A stretch of 64,000 bases of DNA, taken from positions 930,001 through 994,000 of the forward strand of contig NZ_CP047452.1 of NCBI RefSeq assembly GCF_030440595.1, written 5' to 3'. The position numbers were made by a program, and so were the translations under genes. This stretch comes from Corynebacterium glucuronolyticum DSM 44120 (GTDB taxonomy: Bacteria > Actinomycetota > Actinomycetes > Mycobacteriales > Mycobacteriaceae). Below the pieces are notes generated by a model. That model made no database searches and had not been told where the DNA came from. It worked only from the letters and a program-made list of their open reading frames with translations. Below are positions 37,738 through 46,941 of this stretch, piece after piece. Position 1 is the stretch's first letter, and the number at the start of each line of letters is the position of its first letter.

Positions 37738-38796
37738 CTATATGTCCCACGTGTTCTCTGCGCTGTGGCCAGACGCGTGCCGTGGATGGCGTTCCAGATG
37801 CTCGATCACTGGGAGCTCGCCCTGCGTTCCGCCATCGAGCTCGAGTTCTGCCAGACGCCGAGCGGTGACGGCAACACGTGATTCCATGGAGCCGATCATT
37901 ACATTGTACTGTTCGACGGTCTTGTCTAGCAGGCTCCCTAGCTTTGCGTAGTGCTCGTTGAGCGTAGCGAGACGGCGGTAGAGCTGTGTGCCCAATGCGT
38001 GGATTTCACCGGCTTTGGCCTCTACGTCGGCGGATTGCCAACCCAGCGCAACGGTGCGCAAGAGCGCCATGAGAGTTGACGGTGTCGCGATGATTATGTT
38101 CCGGCTAAAGGCGAACTCAAGGAGTTCTGAATCGCATTTCAGTGCTGCATCGAGGAACGAATCTGCGGGGATAAACATGACAACGAATTCGGGTGTATGT
38201 GCAAACCCGCGCGCGTAATCCTTGGCGGAGAGTTGCGTGACGTGCTGACGCATGAGATATGCGTGGCGGCGGAGATAGCCTGCCTGTTCCTCTGAGTCGT
38301 TGACCTCCAGCGCATCAGTGTAGGCGGATAGGGGCACCTTTGAATCGACGACGATATCCCGTCCTCCTGCCAGGTGAACAACAAGGTCAGGGCGAACGCG
38401 GGATGAATGGGAGGTGGTGGAAACCTGGGTGTCGAAGTCGCAGTGCTTGATCATTCCGGACAACTCAACCACGCGTTGGAGCTGCATTTCTCCCCACTGA
38501 CCACGAAGACCCGGGCCTCCGAGCGTGGTGAGGAGCTTATCTGTTTTTCCGGCAAGAGCCAGGCTTGTCTGTGTAAGGTGCTGCATTTCCTGATTTAGGC
38601 GTGCAGATGTTTCTGCGCGCGAGACATCGAGTGCGTGCAGCCGGGAGGAGATTCCATCCATCGCATCGGCAAGCTGATTGGCAGTAGGGAGCTGTGCGAC
38701 GGGGGACGATGAAGCTTGGCGGTCGCGGAGGAAGAACCCTACGAGGATGCCGATGACTATTCCGATCAGCAGGAAAATGAAGCCGGTTGCACTCAT
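37738..38796 (-). CDS. rmuC: DNA recombination protein RmuC
   Basis: 352 residues: one N-terminal membrane helix (about 5-22), a coiled-coil region (about 40-85), then the RmuC nuclease-like domain with LGGPGLRGQWGEMQLQRVVEL, VVDSKVPLSAY and FVMFIPADSF, including the restriction-like D-x(n)-(S)xK signature. RmuC limits inversion at short inverted repeats. ATG 38796 is used; a TTG three codons upstream is possible. Confidence 0.93.
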   Translation of the reverse strand: MSATGFIFLLIGIVIGILVGFFLRDRQASSSPVAQLPTANQLADAMDGISSRLHALDVSRAETSARLNQEMQHLTQTSLALAGKTDKLLTTLGGPGLRGQWGEMQLQRVVELSGMIKHCDFDTQVSTTSHSSRVRPDLVVHLAGGRDIVVDSKVPLSAYTDALEVNDSEEQAGYLRRHAYLMRQHVTQLSAKDYARGFAHTPEFVVMFIPADSFLDAALKCDSELLEFAFSRNIIIATPSTLMALLRTVALGWQSADVEAKAGEIHALGTQLYRRLATLNEHYAKLGSLLDKTVEQYNVMIGSMESRVAVTARRLAELELDGGTQGELPVIEHLERHPRHASGHSAENTWDI

Positions 38797-38825
38797 ATCG
38801 TCCAACCGTAGTCGATTGAGGAGTC

Positions 38826-40235
38826 TTAATCGTCGGTTTTATGGAACAAGTGTGCGAGAGATGCGGTGGCTTCCTGCGCTCGAGAAAGGAGTGAATCGGT
38901 GTCGCTCAGTCCTCTACTTTCGGCTTTTTTGCGCTGCGCTTCCCGGGCTTCCCGTGCCGCTTCTTCTCCCCGTAACCCTGTGATGGATCCGGCTACGGTG
39001 GCGAACTCGATTTCGGAGGCAGTCTTTTCGCCGGAGCGCAGTGCCACAATGTCAGAAAGGTAACGCAGGAGCACAGCGACGGTCGCTGTGATCGGTACCG
39101 CGAGCAGTGCTCCGGCGATGCCGAACAACCCGCCGCCGACGGTGACGACCAGAATAACGACGGCCGGATGCAAATTCATTGCCTTGGACTGCAGCATCGG
39201 AGATAGGACGTTGCCTTCGAGCTGTTGCACGATGAGGATGAGGATGAGCACCATGAGCGCTTTGGTAAGCCCCATCGTTACGAGGGCGATGGCGACAGCC
39301 ACTGTGCCCGCAACAAATGCGCCCACGATGGGCACAAACCCGGCAACGAAGGTGAGCGTGGCCAGTGCCAGGGCCATGGGGATCTTCATGACAACGAGTC
39401 CGAGCCCAATGAGAACGGCGTCGATGAGTGCGACGAGGGCCTGGACGCGGATGTAGTTGCTGAGGGTGTTCCAGCAGCGGGTGAGGAGTTCGGTCAGGTG
39501 CCAGCCGACCTGGCGGCCGGTGAAGGCGCGGGCCCATGGCATGAAGCGCTCCCCGTCCTTGAGGACGAAAAAGGTAATGATGAGTGTGATGGTGGCCAGG
39601 ACGAGTAGCGACGAGGCTGCCCCAAGGCCGGCGAAAACCCCGCCGGCGATGTTCCCAGCCTGCTGTTGGATCCATGCCACCGCCTCGCCGAAGATGCGGT
39701 TGAAATCCTCTCCCTTGAGCGACAGCGGGGGTTCCTGGGCCCATAGCTGGAGGCGCTGGATCGCGTCGACTGATTGAAAGTACAAAGTTTGAGATTGCCG
39801 TGCGACACCGGGCGCGATGAGTGCGATAATCGCCGAGAACGCGCCGAGTACGGTGATCATTGTGACGAGCGCGGCGAGCCACGCTGGAAGTCGATGACGC
39901 TTGAGCCAGGCTGCCGGTGGCCACAAAACAGAGGAGATAAGCAGCGCGAGAGCGACCGGGAGAACTCCTTGCCAAAGGGCGCCGAGGATGCGCCATCCTG
40001 CGTACACGGTGACGCCGATGACGAGCAGTCGGAGGCACCAGTGGGAGAACGTAATGACACCTGCGGCGAGGATCGTGGAGCGATCGATGTTGTCCCGTTC
40101 CTGCAGTTCCTTGAAGGTTGCGATGGCCTCCTGCGTCTCTGCTGACTGCGGTGAACCGACGGCGACGGCTTCTCCGACCGGAGAATTAGCCTCGGTCGCG
40201 TCGTCGACAGGCTCGGATGAAGGAGTTTTTGTCAC
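38826..40235 (-). CDS. AI-2E family (PerM/TqsA-like) transporter
   Basis: 469 residues with about eight membrane segments in the family pattern: two early hairpins, a cytoplasmic/coiled middle part around residues 150-230, then four tight segments ending in GGGLFGIAGALLAVPITA, the conserved C-terminal motif. Both ends are polar, with an Arg/Ala-rich tail after residue 405. Family members export small solutes or Na+; autoinducer-2 is not shown for corynebacteria. Counterpart of Rv1101c. GTG start. Confidence 0.88.
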   Translation of the reverse strand: MTKTPSSEPVDDATEANSPVGEAVAVGSPQSAETQEAIATFKELQERDNIDRSTILAAGVITFSHWCLRLLVIGVTVYAGWRILGALWQGVLPVALALLISSVLWPPAAWLKRHRLPAWLAALVTMITVLGAFSAIIALIAPGVARQSQTLYFQSVDAIQRLQLWAQEPPLSLKGEDFNRIFGEAVAWIQQQAGNIAGGVFAGLGAASSLLVLATITLIITFFVLKDGERFMPWARAFTGRQVGWHLTELLTRCWNTLSNYIRVQALVALIDAVLIGLGLVVMKIPMALALATLTFVAGFVPIVGAFVAGTVAVAIALVTMGLTKALMVLILILIVQQLEGNVLSPMLQSKAMNLHPAVVILVVTVGGGLFGIAGALLAVPITATVAVLLRYLSDIVALRSGEKTASEIEFATVAGSITGLRGEEAAREAREAQRKKAESRGLSDTDSLLSRAQEATASLAHLFHKTDD

Positions 40236-40304
40236 ACCCTTATTGTGCCCTAAAAGATGGCCACGATGACACTCCGGTGTTTCCCCAGCTATAGAAAACT
40301 TTGG

Positions 40305-40323
40305 TTAGTCTTGGCTAAGCTAA
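40305..40323 (+). promoter_or_regulatory. DtxR-type iron box upstream of DUF2218 gene
   Basis: TTAGTCTTGGCTAAGCTAA matches the 19-bp DtxR consensus TTAGGTTAGCCTAACCTAA at 14 positions, and ends 17 bases before ATG 40340. TATGCT (40328-40333) just downstream could be the -10 of a leaderless promoter, so iron-loaded DtxR would block it. Confidence 0.6.
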
Positions 40324-40339
40324 AGGGTATGCTGAAACA

Positions 40340-40705
40340 ATGGTATCTATTGCCCACGTTGCGTCCGCTCGTGCGGAACGGTACGGGAAGCAACTTGCCA
40401 GCCACTTCAGCCACAAGATCGAGGCTAAATGGGACGAAGAAAACAAGATGGGGTATGTCATCTTCGCCCTTGCGGAGCCAGAGAATCAAGAGGACGTGGT
40501 CCGGTGCGACATGGACGCGCGAGAAGATAAGCTCACACTCACGCTCACTGGCCCAGCTCCCGGCATTGGCAGGATCGAGGGAGTCGTGGCGCGCCACCTT
40601 GTCCGGTTTGGCAAGCAAGGGGAACTGGAGGTCACCTTCATCCGAGATAACGGTGAGACATCGACCTTCGTCTACGAAGACGGGATGACTGGGCCCGGCA
40701 AGTAA
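40340..40705 (+). CDS. DUF2218 protein, probably iron-regulated
   Basis: A 121-residue soluble protein of DUF2218, beginning SIAHVASARAERYGKQLASH and carrying YVIFALAEPE in the middle. Family members usually accompany siderophore-interacting proteins. Here the gene stands alone behind a DtxR-like box. The function is unknown; a role in iron release or homeostasis is inferred from family context and the box. Confidence 0.83.
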   Translation: MVSIAHVASARAERYGKQLASHFSHKIEAKWDEENKMGYVIFALAEPENQEDVVRCDMDAREDKLTLTLTGPAPGIGRIEGVVARHLVRFGKQGELEVTFIRDNGETSTFVYEDGMTGPGK

Positions 40706-40808
40706 ACCGCTGTGTCAGAGCACTCGAGACTGTGCGACACAACCCTGCGGCACGATTGCCCAATGGCCCACACATTCCGCAAAAGGGACATTGCTAGGAT
40801 AATGAGCT

Positions 40809-41888
40809 GTGAGCCTTACACTTGGAATTGTCGGATTGCCCAACGTGGGCAAATCAACCCTTTTTAACGCACTGACGCGAAACGATGTCCTCGCCGCGAA
40901 CTACCCGTTCGCCACGATCAACCCGAACGAAGGCATGGTCGAACTCCCGGACGAGCGACTCAAGGTCCTCGCCGAGATGTTCCACTCTGAGCGGATCCTC
41001 CCCGCCACCGTGTCCTTCGTCGACATCGCCGGCATCGTTAAGGGCGCGTCCGAGGGGGAGGGGATGGGCAACGCCTTCCTCTCCAACATCCGCGAAGCCG
41101 ACGCAATCTGCCAGGTGGTGCGTGCCTTCTCCGATGAGAACGTGATCCACGTCGACGGTCGCGTCGATCCTGCAACGGATATCGCGACGATCGCCACGGA
41201 GCTCATACTGGCGGACCTGCAGACCATCGAAAAGGCCCTGCCACGCCTGGAAAAAGAAGGCCGCAAGAGCAAGGAAATCAAGGAGCAGGCCGAGGAGACG
41301 AAGAAGGCGCAGGCTATCCTCGAGGATGATCGCACCCTCTTCAGTGCACAGGACGAGATCGATCTGTCACTTCTCTACGATCTACACCTCATGACGGCGA
41401 AGCCCTTCCTCTACGTGTTCAACTCTGACGAGGCCGTGCTCACCGATGAGGCGAAGAAAAAAGAGCTGCGCGAGCTCGTCGCTCCCGCCGATGCCGTGTT
41501 CCTCGATGCCAAGACCGAGACCGAGCTTCTCGAGCTCGAGCCCGACGAGGCCGCTGAGTTGCTGGCCTCCGTCGGCCAGAACGAGCCGGGGCTGAGCACC
41601 CTGGCCAAGGCCGGTTTCGCCACCCTTGGACTGCAGACATTCCTCACCGCCGGGGAGAAGGAATCACGTGCGTGGACGATTAAGCAGGGTTCGACAGCCC
41701 CGCAGGCCGCCGGTGTCATCCACTCCGATTTTGAGCGTGGCTTCATCAAGGCCGAGATCGTGTCCTACGACGAGCTCATCGAGGCTGGCTCCATGGCTGA
41801 GGCCCGCGCCCACGGCAAGGTGCGCCAGGAGGGCAAGGACTACATTATGCGCGATGGCGACATCGTGGAGTTCAAGTTCAACGTGTAG
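40809..41888 (+). CDS. ychF: Redox-regulated ATPase YchF (OLA1)
   Basis: YchF is an Obg-family P-loop protein that prefers ATP and binds ribosomes. The 359 residues carry GLPNVGKSTLFNAL (9-22), the G2-G3 region with DIAGIVKGASEGEGMGN, a coiled-coil insert (about 130-170), NSDEA as G4-like NxxE, and the C-terminal TGS domain ending VEFKFNV. GTG start. The last seven codons are repeated at 48675-48695, which marks an apparent insertion point. Confidence 0.96.
   Translation: MSLTLGIVGLPNVGKSTLFNALTRNDVLAANYPFATINPNEGMVELPDERLKVLAEMFHSERILPATVSFVDIAGIVKGASEGEGMGNAFLSNIREADAICQVVRAFSDENVIHVDGRVDPATDIATIATELILADLQTIEKALPRLEKEGRKSKEIKEQAEETKKAQAILEDDRTLFSAQDEIDLSLLYDLHLMTAKPFLYVFNSDEAVLTDEAKKKELRELVAPADAVFLDAKTETELLELEPDEAAELLASVGQNEPGLSTLAKAGFATLGLQTFLTAGEKESRAWTIKQGSTAPQAAGVIHSDFERGFIKAEIVSYDELIEAGSMAEARAHGKVRQEGKDYIMRDGDIVEFKFNV
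41868..41888 (+). repeat. Left boundary repeat: ychF 3' end
   Basis: The 21 bases GAG-TTC-AAG-TTC-AAC-GTG-TAG end ychF. A copy with two mismatches lies at 48675-48695 in the same orientation. Together they flank 6.8 kb of atypical genes, as attachment sites would. Confidence 0.6.
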
Positions 41889-42042
41889 CGCTTAACCTCT
41901 GCGCTGAACTCTTTGATCCCGGGACGTGATGAGGACTGGGGCTATTGTGCTCCCCCGAACGCTACGACTCGGAGGCACGAGGCTGTGTCACAGGTGCAAG
42001 CGAGAGGACCAGGAGCGAAACACAGATGCACGTGCGCCCGAC

Positions 42043-42282
42043 CTATCCAAAGACGGAACCGTCTAGGCGGTGCTCGAGGTTGCGCGAGATACGGTGACGT
42101 TGGGTGTCGGTATGCGATGCGCATTCGGCGACATCGATGGAAAGCTGGACTTTGCTGTCCGTCGTGTTGGTGCCCTGGACACCCGGAGCCGACGATTTCG
42201 CGAAACGCTCCGCGAGATCGGCGGCGGCGATGACCGCACCGTCGGGGATCCCCGGGCCGGGCGCGATGGTCAGGTCGTTCAT
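42043..42282 (-). pseudogene. arfB: Remnant of peptidyl-tRNA hydrolase / release-factor-like ArfB
   Basis: 79 codons resemble the N-terminal two thirds of ArfB, the stalled-ribosome rescue hydrolase of about 140 residues: IPDGAV, then RFAKSSAPGVQGTNTTDSKV in place of the usual RFxxSSGPGGQxVN. The catalytic GGQ is GVQ at residues 34-36. The frame stops after LDGSVFG; the next-frame sequence downstream still faintly matches the EASEFRSQxxNR region, so the C-terminal part is frameshifted. This is most likely a dead gene. Confidence 0.68.
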
Positions 42283-42301
42283 GCTACCCAGCCTAGGTGC
42301 C

Positions 42302-43624
42302 CTACAACCGTTTCTCGTCTCGGCGGAAGCGGAGACCGCGTCGCGACGGAAGGGATTCAGCCTCAGTATTATCCTCGTCACCGGTTGATTCGAGCGCTTT
42401 TTGCTCCTCCTTCTCCCGTCTGGCTTCGATTTCAGCGGCCTTCGCAAGCAGCCGGTCTTCGCTCATATCGCGAATTTTCTCAGTGGCCTTCTGAGCCTGA
42501 TCCACCACAGACTGACGGGCGCTTTTCGCAGCATTGACCGTGTCTCCCGCTAGCGACATCACAGATTGACGCCAGCCCTGGACCTGGAGACGTTCCGCAT
42601 CCTCCACTCTCATCCGAACATGCTGCGCGAACGCGCTGATGATGTCGTGAATATCGTTCGCGTGTGCAGTGATGTGGCGTGCGCGAATCGGTTTGGTCAC
42701 CCAGACCTGATTGCTCAGTTTGGCTGCATCGCGGATGGCTGAATCCATCGCGAGCAAACGGCGGGTGGTCGATTCCAATCGATCCTTGCGCGCTTCGACG
42801 ATTCCTTCCCGATGAGAATCCAGCTGGGCTGGCTCAAACTCGTTCACGTGAGCGATCTCTATGACATATATCCGATCATGTAGGTAGATGCTCCGAGCAG
42901 CGACACCTAACCAAAGCCGCAGATCATCCTTCAGGCCTTCAAGAAGGGCCTCAATTTTCTTGGAATTGTTCTGATGCTTCCGAAGTTGATCAACTGCGTC
43001 ATCGAGTTGTTCGATGACGTAAGACTCGATGCCATTCAGCGCTGACCCTAGGTGGTCGACCTTCGACCAAGTGGTTGCCGAAACGCTGTTACTGCGTCGG
43101 TAGAGTTCGTCAGCTTCTTCAATCGTGTACTGGATACCGCCAAGCTGGGCCAGCGCATCAATTCTGCGCTGGCGAAGGAGAACATCGAGCTTCTCATCGA
43201 TAATCTCCAAATACTCCTTGATCTCCGCGATCGCTGCCTCAATTGCCGCCTGTGCGGCAATGCCGGCAGCATTCGAAGTCATGGCTGGCGAAAACTTCAC
43301 CTCTTGAAAAGATGCGTGTTTAAAGAACTGACCTGGATTGTCAGCGAGCCCAAGATCACCCCGACGCAGGACTCCGGAAACCGGTCCCTTTGAGGTGCGG
43401 TGCTGGAGCATCATCGCGGTTTCGTCAGTCGCCTTGTAGTACTTGCCAGATTTAAACTGGCGGTCGGATATCGAGCTCAGCACATTGCTGGCGCGGAAAA
43501 GGACTTGCGGGGACATAGGCTCGAACTCGGACGCGGCGGTGGAGGGGAAGCGGTCTTCCTCGCTAAGGATGAGCAATCCTTTACCGTCTGCCAGGAAAGC
43601 CAGTTCATTACGTGCATTCTCCAT
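42302..43624 (-). CDS. Unknown protein, probably frameshifted at its N-terminus
   Basis: 440 residues from ATG 43624. I do not recognise the family. Visible parts are an N-terminal alpha/beta part, a helical middle with AAIEAAIAEIKEYLEIIDEK (about 125-145) and more helices, an Arg/Glu-rich coiled tail (about 345-440) and no signal or clear membrane segment. Upstream, in another frame, TTG 43725 has GGAAG 8 bases before it and encodes about 33 plausible residues (MTYWIENADLGEPG...AAHHDQSFF) that would run straight into this frame with a one-base shift near 43630. The intact gene was probably about 474 codons. Confidence 0.6.
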   Translation of the reverse strand: MENARNELAFLADGKGLLILSEEDRFPSTAASEFEPMSPQVLFRASNVLSSISDRQFKSGKYYKATDETAMMLQHRTSKGPVSGVLRRGDLGLADNPGQFFKHASFQEVKFSPAMTSNAAGIAAQAAIEAAIAEIKEYLEIIDEKLDVLLRQRRIDALAQLGGIQYTIEEADELYRRSNSVSATTWSKVDHLGSALNGIESYVIEQLDDAVDQLRKHQNNSKKIEALLEGLKDDLRLWLGVAARSIYLHDRIYVIEIAHVNEFEPAQLDSHREGIVEARKDRLESTTRRLLAMDSAIRDAAKLSNQVWVTKPIRARHITAHANDIHDIISAFAQHVRMRVEDAERLQVQGWRQSVMSLAGDTVNAAKSARQSVVDQAQKATEKIRDMSEDRLLAKAAEIEARREKEEQKALESTGDEDNTEAESLPSRRGLRFRRDEKRL

Positions 43625-44000
43625 ACAAAGAAACTTTGGTCATGATGGGCAGCAATCAACCCGGAAAGCGACTTCGCTACCGGCCCAGGCTCGCCTAGAT
43701 CTGCATTTTCAATCCAGTAGGTCAAGGTACTGCTTCCGCACCATCATCGAGTGGCGCTTTATATACATATCCCGAGGTGGCTGCATTAAGAGAGAATTCC
43801 AGTTCGATATCGTGCTTTTCCGCACTTCGCCAGGCTAAAGGCCGGAGTGGTGGGTTCCGCAGTTTTCTGACTGCGCTGGTTAGACTTGCGGATATGAAGC
43901 GTCTGTCTAGCAGGGTCGTGGGGTTGCTGGTGTTGTCCTGTCTGCGTGTGGCGTCGCTTCCGGGCGATAGGAGGAATGATGTCTGAGAAGGTGATCTCCA

Positions 44001-44975
44001 TTGACTGAGTATCACACTGGCATCGTTGTAGGGGGTGGCCAGTCCGGCCTAGCTACGGCATATTACTTGCGGCGCTTCATTGTGGACTTCTTGATCCTAG
44101 ACAACCAAGAGGAACCCGGCGGAGCGTGGTTGCATACGTGGACGTCATTGACGCTTTTCTCCGCTGCGGAATTCTCCAATCTGCCCGGCTGGCCCATGCC
44201 GCACTACCCGGGATACCCGCCGGCAAGCCATGTCATCGACTATCTGGAAAGCTACGACCTTCCGGTCGGGCGCCCAGTGCATGTCCACAGCGTGTCCCAT
44301 GAGGAAGGGATGTTCTACCTCAGTACGACCGCCGGTCAATTCACGGCGGAACACGTTGTCGCTGCCACAGGCACGTGGTCCGCGCCCTTCGTGCCCTACT
44401 ATCCCGGCACTTTTCGCGGACGCCAGTGGCATTCGTCGACCTACCCCGGCCCCGAACCATTCCGCAGTGCGAAGGTCGCTGTGGTCGGTAGGGCGAACTC
44501 GGGTGCCCAGATCGCCGCGGACCTCATCGGGACGTCGGAGGTCACATGGTTCACACTTGAGCGGCCACGCTGGATGCCTGATGATGTCGATGGTCGCGAT
44601 CTGTTTCTCCGCAGCCGCCGCCGAATTCTCGGTGGCGATGCCGGCCCGAACCTCGGGGACATTGTCGCACTGCCTCATCTACGTGAGCTCCGCAACTCCG
44701 GTCAGCTCACCGCTACCCCCATCTTCGATAGCTTGAGCGAGCTCGACCACGACCATCTGATCTGGTGCACTGGTTTCCGTCCATCCCTCGGTCCATTCCG
44801 CCACCGCATGCGCGGCCGTGAAACTGCGGTGAAGAATCTGCATCTAGTCGGTTATGGCAACTGGACCGGCGACGGCTCGGCAACGCTGATGGGCGTGGGG
44901 CCCTTTGCCAAACACACTGCCCAAGCTGTCGCGGGCCGTGTCGACGAAGCTCGACATCAAAAGTTTTTGAGATGA
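44001..44975 (+). CDS. Flavin-containing monooxygenase (ArsO-like)
   Basis: 324 residues. VVGGGQSGLATAYYLRR (9-25) binds FAD, PGGAW follows, and VVGRANSGAQIAADL (about 158-172) is the NADPH Rossmann motif. Similar proteins accompany arsenic genes. From the TTG start (44001) there is GAAGG 10 bases upstream. An AGGAGG with ATGATG at 43977 begins an alternative N-terminus, MSEKVISID, which would join this frame by losing one T near 44006; the gene may therefore be frameshifted. Some loops are shorter than in typical members. Confidence 0.72.
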   Translation: MTEYHTGIVVGGGQSGLATAYYLRRFIVDFLILDNQEEPGGAWLHTWTSLTLFSAAEFSNLPGWPMPHYPGYPPASHVIDYLESYDLPVGRPVHVHSVSHEEGMFYLSTTAGQFTAEHVVAATGTWSAPFVPYYPGTFRGRQWHSSTYPGPEPFRSAKVAVVGRANSGAQIAADLIGTSEVTWFTLERPRWMPDDVDGRDLFLRSRRRILGGDAGPNLGDIVALPHLRELRNSGQLTATPIFDSLSELDHDHLIWCTGFRPSLGPFRHRMRGRETAVKNLHLVGYGNWTGDGSATLMGVGPFAKHTAQAVAGRVDEARHQKFLR

Positions 44976-45048
44976 CGCTTGGTCCCTGAGCAGATCGATC
45001 CTTCCAAGATCCGCGTCGGAGAGCTGGCACGATGGACGAAAGTGTGGC

Positions 45049-46941
45049 TCAGCGCTTCGCTTGCGCAGCCCGCAGGCCGTTCAAGATCACGATGACTTCG
45101 GCGACCTCGTGAACCAACACGACGGCGGCCAAACCCAGCACGCCGCTGATCGCCAGCGGCATCAACACGATGATGATAGCCAGAGACAGCACGATGTTCT
45201 GGTTGATGATCCTGCTGCCTCGGCGGGCGTGTTGCAGTGCCTGCGGGATCAGCCGGAGGTCGTGGCCGGTGAAGGCGACGTCAGCGGACTCGATCGCGGC
45301 ATCAGAGCCGGTCGCTCCCATCGCTATACCCACCGTTGCGCCCGCCAGTGCCGGAGCGTCGTTGATGCCGTCGCCGATCATGGCTGTCGGCGTCTTGGAG
45401 GAGAGTTCGGCGACGATGCTTGCCTTGTCCTCTGGGCGTAGCTCGGCGCGCACGTCGTCGATCCCGGCGATTTCAGCCAGCGCCCGGGCGGTGCGAGTGT
45501 TGTCGCCGGTGAGCATGCTCACCTTCACGTCGTTAGCGTGCAGGGTCTGCACAGCTTCGGGCACCTCGGGCCGCAGCTCGTCGCGGACCCCGATCGCCCC
45601 GGCGAGGGCGTCATCGACGGTGACCAGTACGCAGGTTTGGCCCTCGGACTCCATGCGCTCAACGTCTGCATTCAGTGGCCCGGCGTTGATCCACCGGGGG
45701 CTGCCCACCAGCACCCGTCGACCTTCGACGGTGCCGCCGATGCCATGCCCGGCTTCCTCTCTGATGTCCAGAGCGGCGGGCGCTTCGGGCCCCGCTGCCG
45801 CGATCGCCGCGGCGAGGGGGTGCGTCGATTGCTGCTCAACTGCCGCCGCGAAGGCAAGCACCTGCGCCCGATCGAATCCCACCGCCGGGACCACACCGGT
45901 AACCTCGGGCTGGTTGCGGGTGAGGGTTCCGGTCTTGTCTACCGCCAGGTGACGGATGCCGCCGAGCCGCTCGAACGCCGCGCCGGACTTGATGACCACG
46001 CCAAACTGGCTGGCCGCGCCGATCGCGGCTACGACCGTCAGCGGAACGGAGATTGCCAGCGCGCACGGCGACGCTGCGACCAGGACCACCAGCGCGCGGG
46101 TGACCCACGTCTCGGGGTCGCCGAGCAGTGAGCCGATCACGCCGACTAGCACCGCCAGGATCATCACCCCGGGCACTAGGGGTTGGGCAATCCTGTCGGC
46201 GATCCGTGCGCGGTCGCCCTTTTCCGCCTGCGCCTGCTCGACCAGGTCCACGAGTGTGGTCAGCGAGTTGTCCGTTCCAGCTGCGGTCGTCTCGACCTCC
46301 AGCACACCGGCGGAGTTGATCGCTCCCGCAGGCACCTCGTCGCCGGGTGCAACCTCCTCCGGAATGGATTCTCCGGTGATCGCTGAGGTGTCAAGGCTGG
46401 AGCGTCCGGAACGAATGATGCCGTCCGTGGCGATCCGCTCCCCGGGGCGAACGAGCATCAGCTCGCCAACCACGAGGTCCTTCGCTGCGACTTCGACCGC
46501 CGTACCGTCGCGCTGCACCGTCGCGGTCTGTGGTACCAATTTCAACAGTGCCCGCAGTCCACCCTGGGCCCGATCCATCGCCTTGTCTTCCAGTGCCTCG
46601 GCGATCGAGTACAGGAACGCTAGCGCCGCGGCCTCTCCGACGTAACCGAGGATTACCGCGCCGACCGCGCTGATTGTCATCAGCAAGCCAATGCCGAGCT
46701 TACGCTTTGTGGCAAGGTTCCGGATAGCGCCGGGCGCGAACGTATACGCCCCTAGCAGCAGGCCGACCCAGAACAGTACTGTCGCGGGTGTCTCTAGCCC
46801 AGACCAGCCCAGCGCCAGACCTATGCAGAGGGCTACGCCGGAGAAGATCGGCAGTAGCAACTCGGGGTCCTTCCACCATGGCCGATCGAGATCTTCGATT
46901 TCCGTGGCTGGTTCGTGGTCGCATCCACATGCTGAAGTCAT
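45049..46941 (-). CDS. Heavy-metal P1B-type ATPase (cation exporter)
   Basis: 630 residues. There is no N-terminal HMA domain, only a short CGCDHE tag (residues 5-10). TGES, the transmembrane SPCALAIS (about 293), phosphorylation site DKTGTLT (about 335), STHPLAAAI and GDGINDAPAL (about 522) follow in order, and HEVAEVIVILN (about 609) ends the last segment. SPC rather than CPC, with HE in the last segment, is typical of the P1B-4 group (Co/Zn/Cd). It overlaps cmtR by 4 bases (ATGA), so the regulator controls it. The operon is visibly richer in G+C than its surroundings. Confidence 0.92.
   Translation of the reverse strand: MTSACGCDHEPATEIEDLDRPWWKDPELLLPIFSGVALCIGLALGWSGLETPATVLFWVGLLLGAYTFAPGAIRNLATKRKLGIGLLMTISAVGAVILGYVGEAAALAFLYSIAEALEDKAMDRAQGGLRALLKLVPQTATVQRDGTAVEVAAKDLVVGELMLVRPGERIATDGIIRSGRSSLDTSAITGESIPEEVAPGDEVPAGAINSAGVLEVETTAAGTDNSLTTLVDLVEQAQAEKGDRARIADRIAQPLVPGVMILAVLVGVIGSLLGDPETWVTRALVVLVAASPCALAISVPLTVVAAIGAASQFGVVIKSGAAFERLGGIRHLAVDKTGTLTRNQPEVTGVVPAVGFDRAQVLAFAAAVEQQSTHPLAAAIAAAGPEAPAALDIREEAGHGIGGTVEGRRVLVGSPRWINAGPLNADVERMESEGQTCVLVTVDDALAGAIGVRDELRPEVPEAVQTLHANDVKVSMLTGDNTRTARALAEIAGIDDVRAELRPEDKASIVAELSSKTPTAMIGDGINDAPALAGATVGIAMGATGSDAAIESADVAFTGHDLRLIPQALQHARRGSRIINQNIVLSLAIIIVLMPLAISGVLGLAAVVLVHEVAEVIVILNGLRAAQAKR

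Noticed and set aside
43722..44015. 97-codon minus-strand frame between the unknown gene and the monooxygenase
   Set aside because: No ribosome site and it runs over the apparent monooxygenase start.
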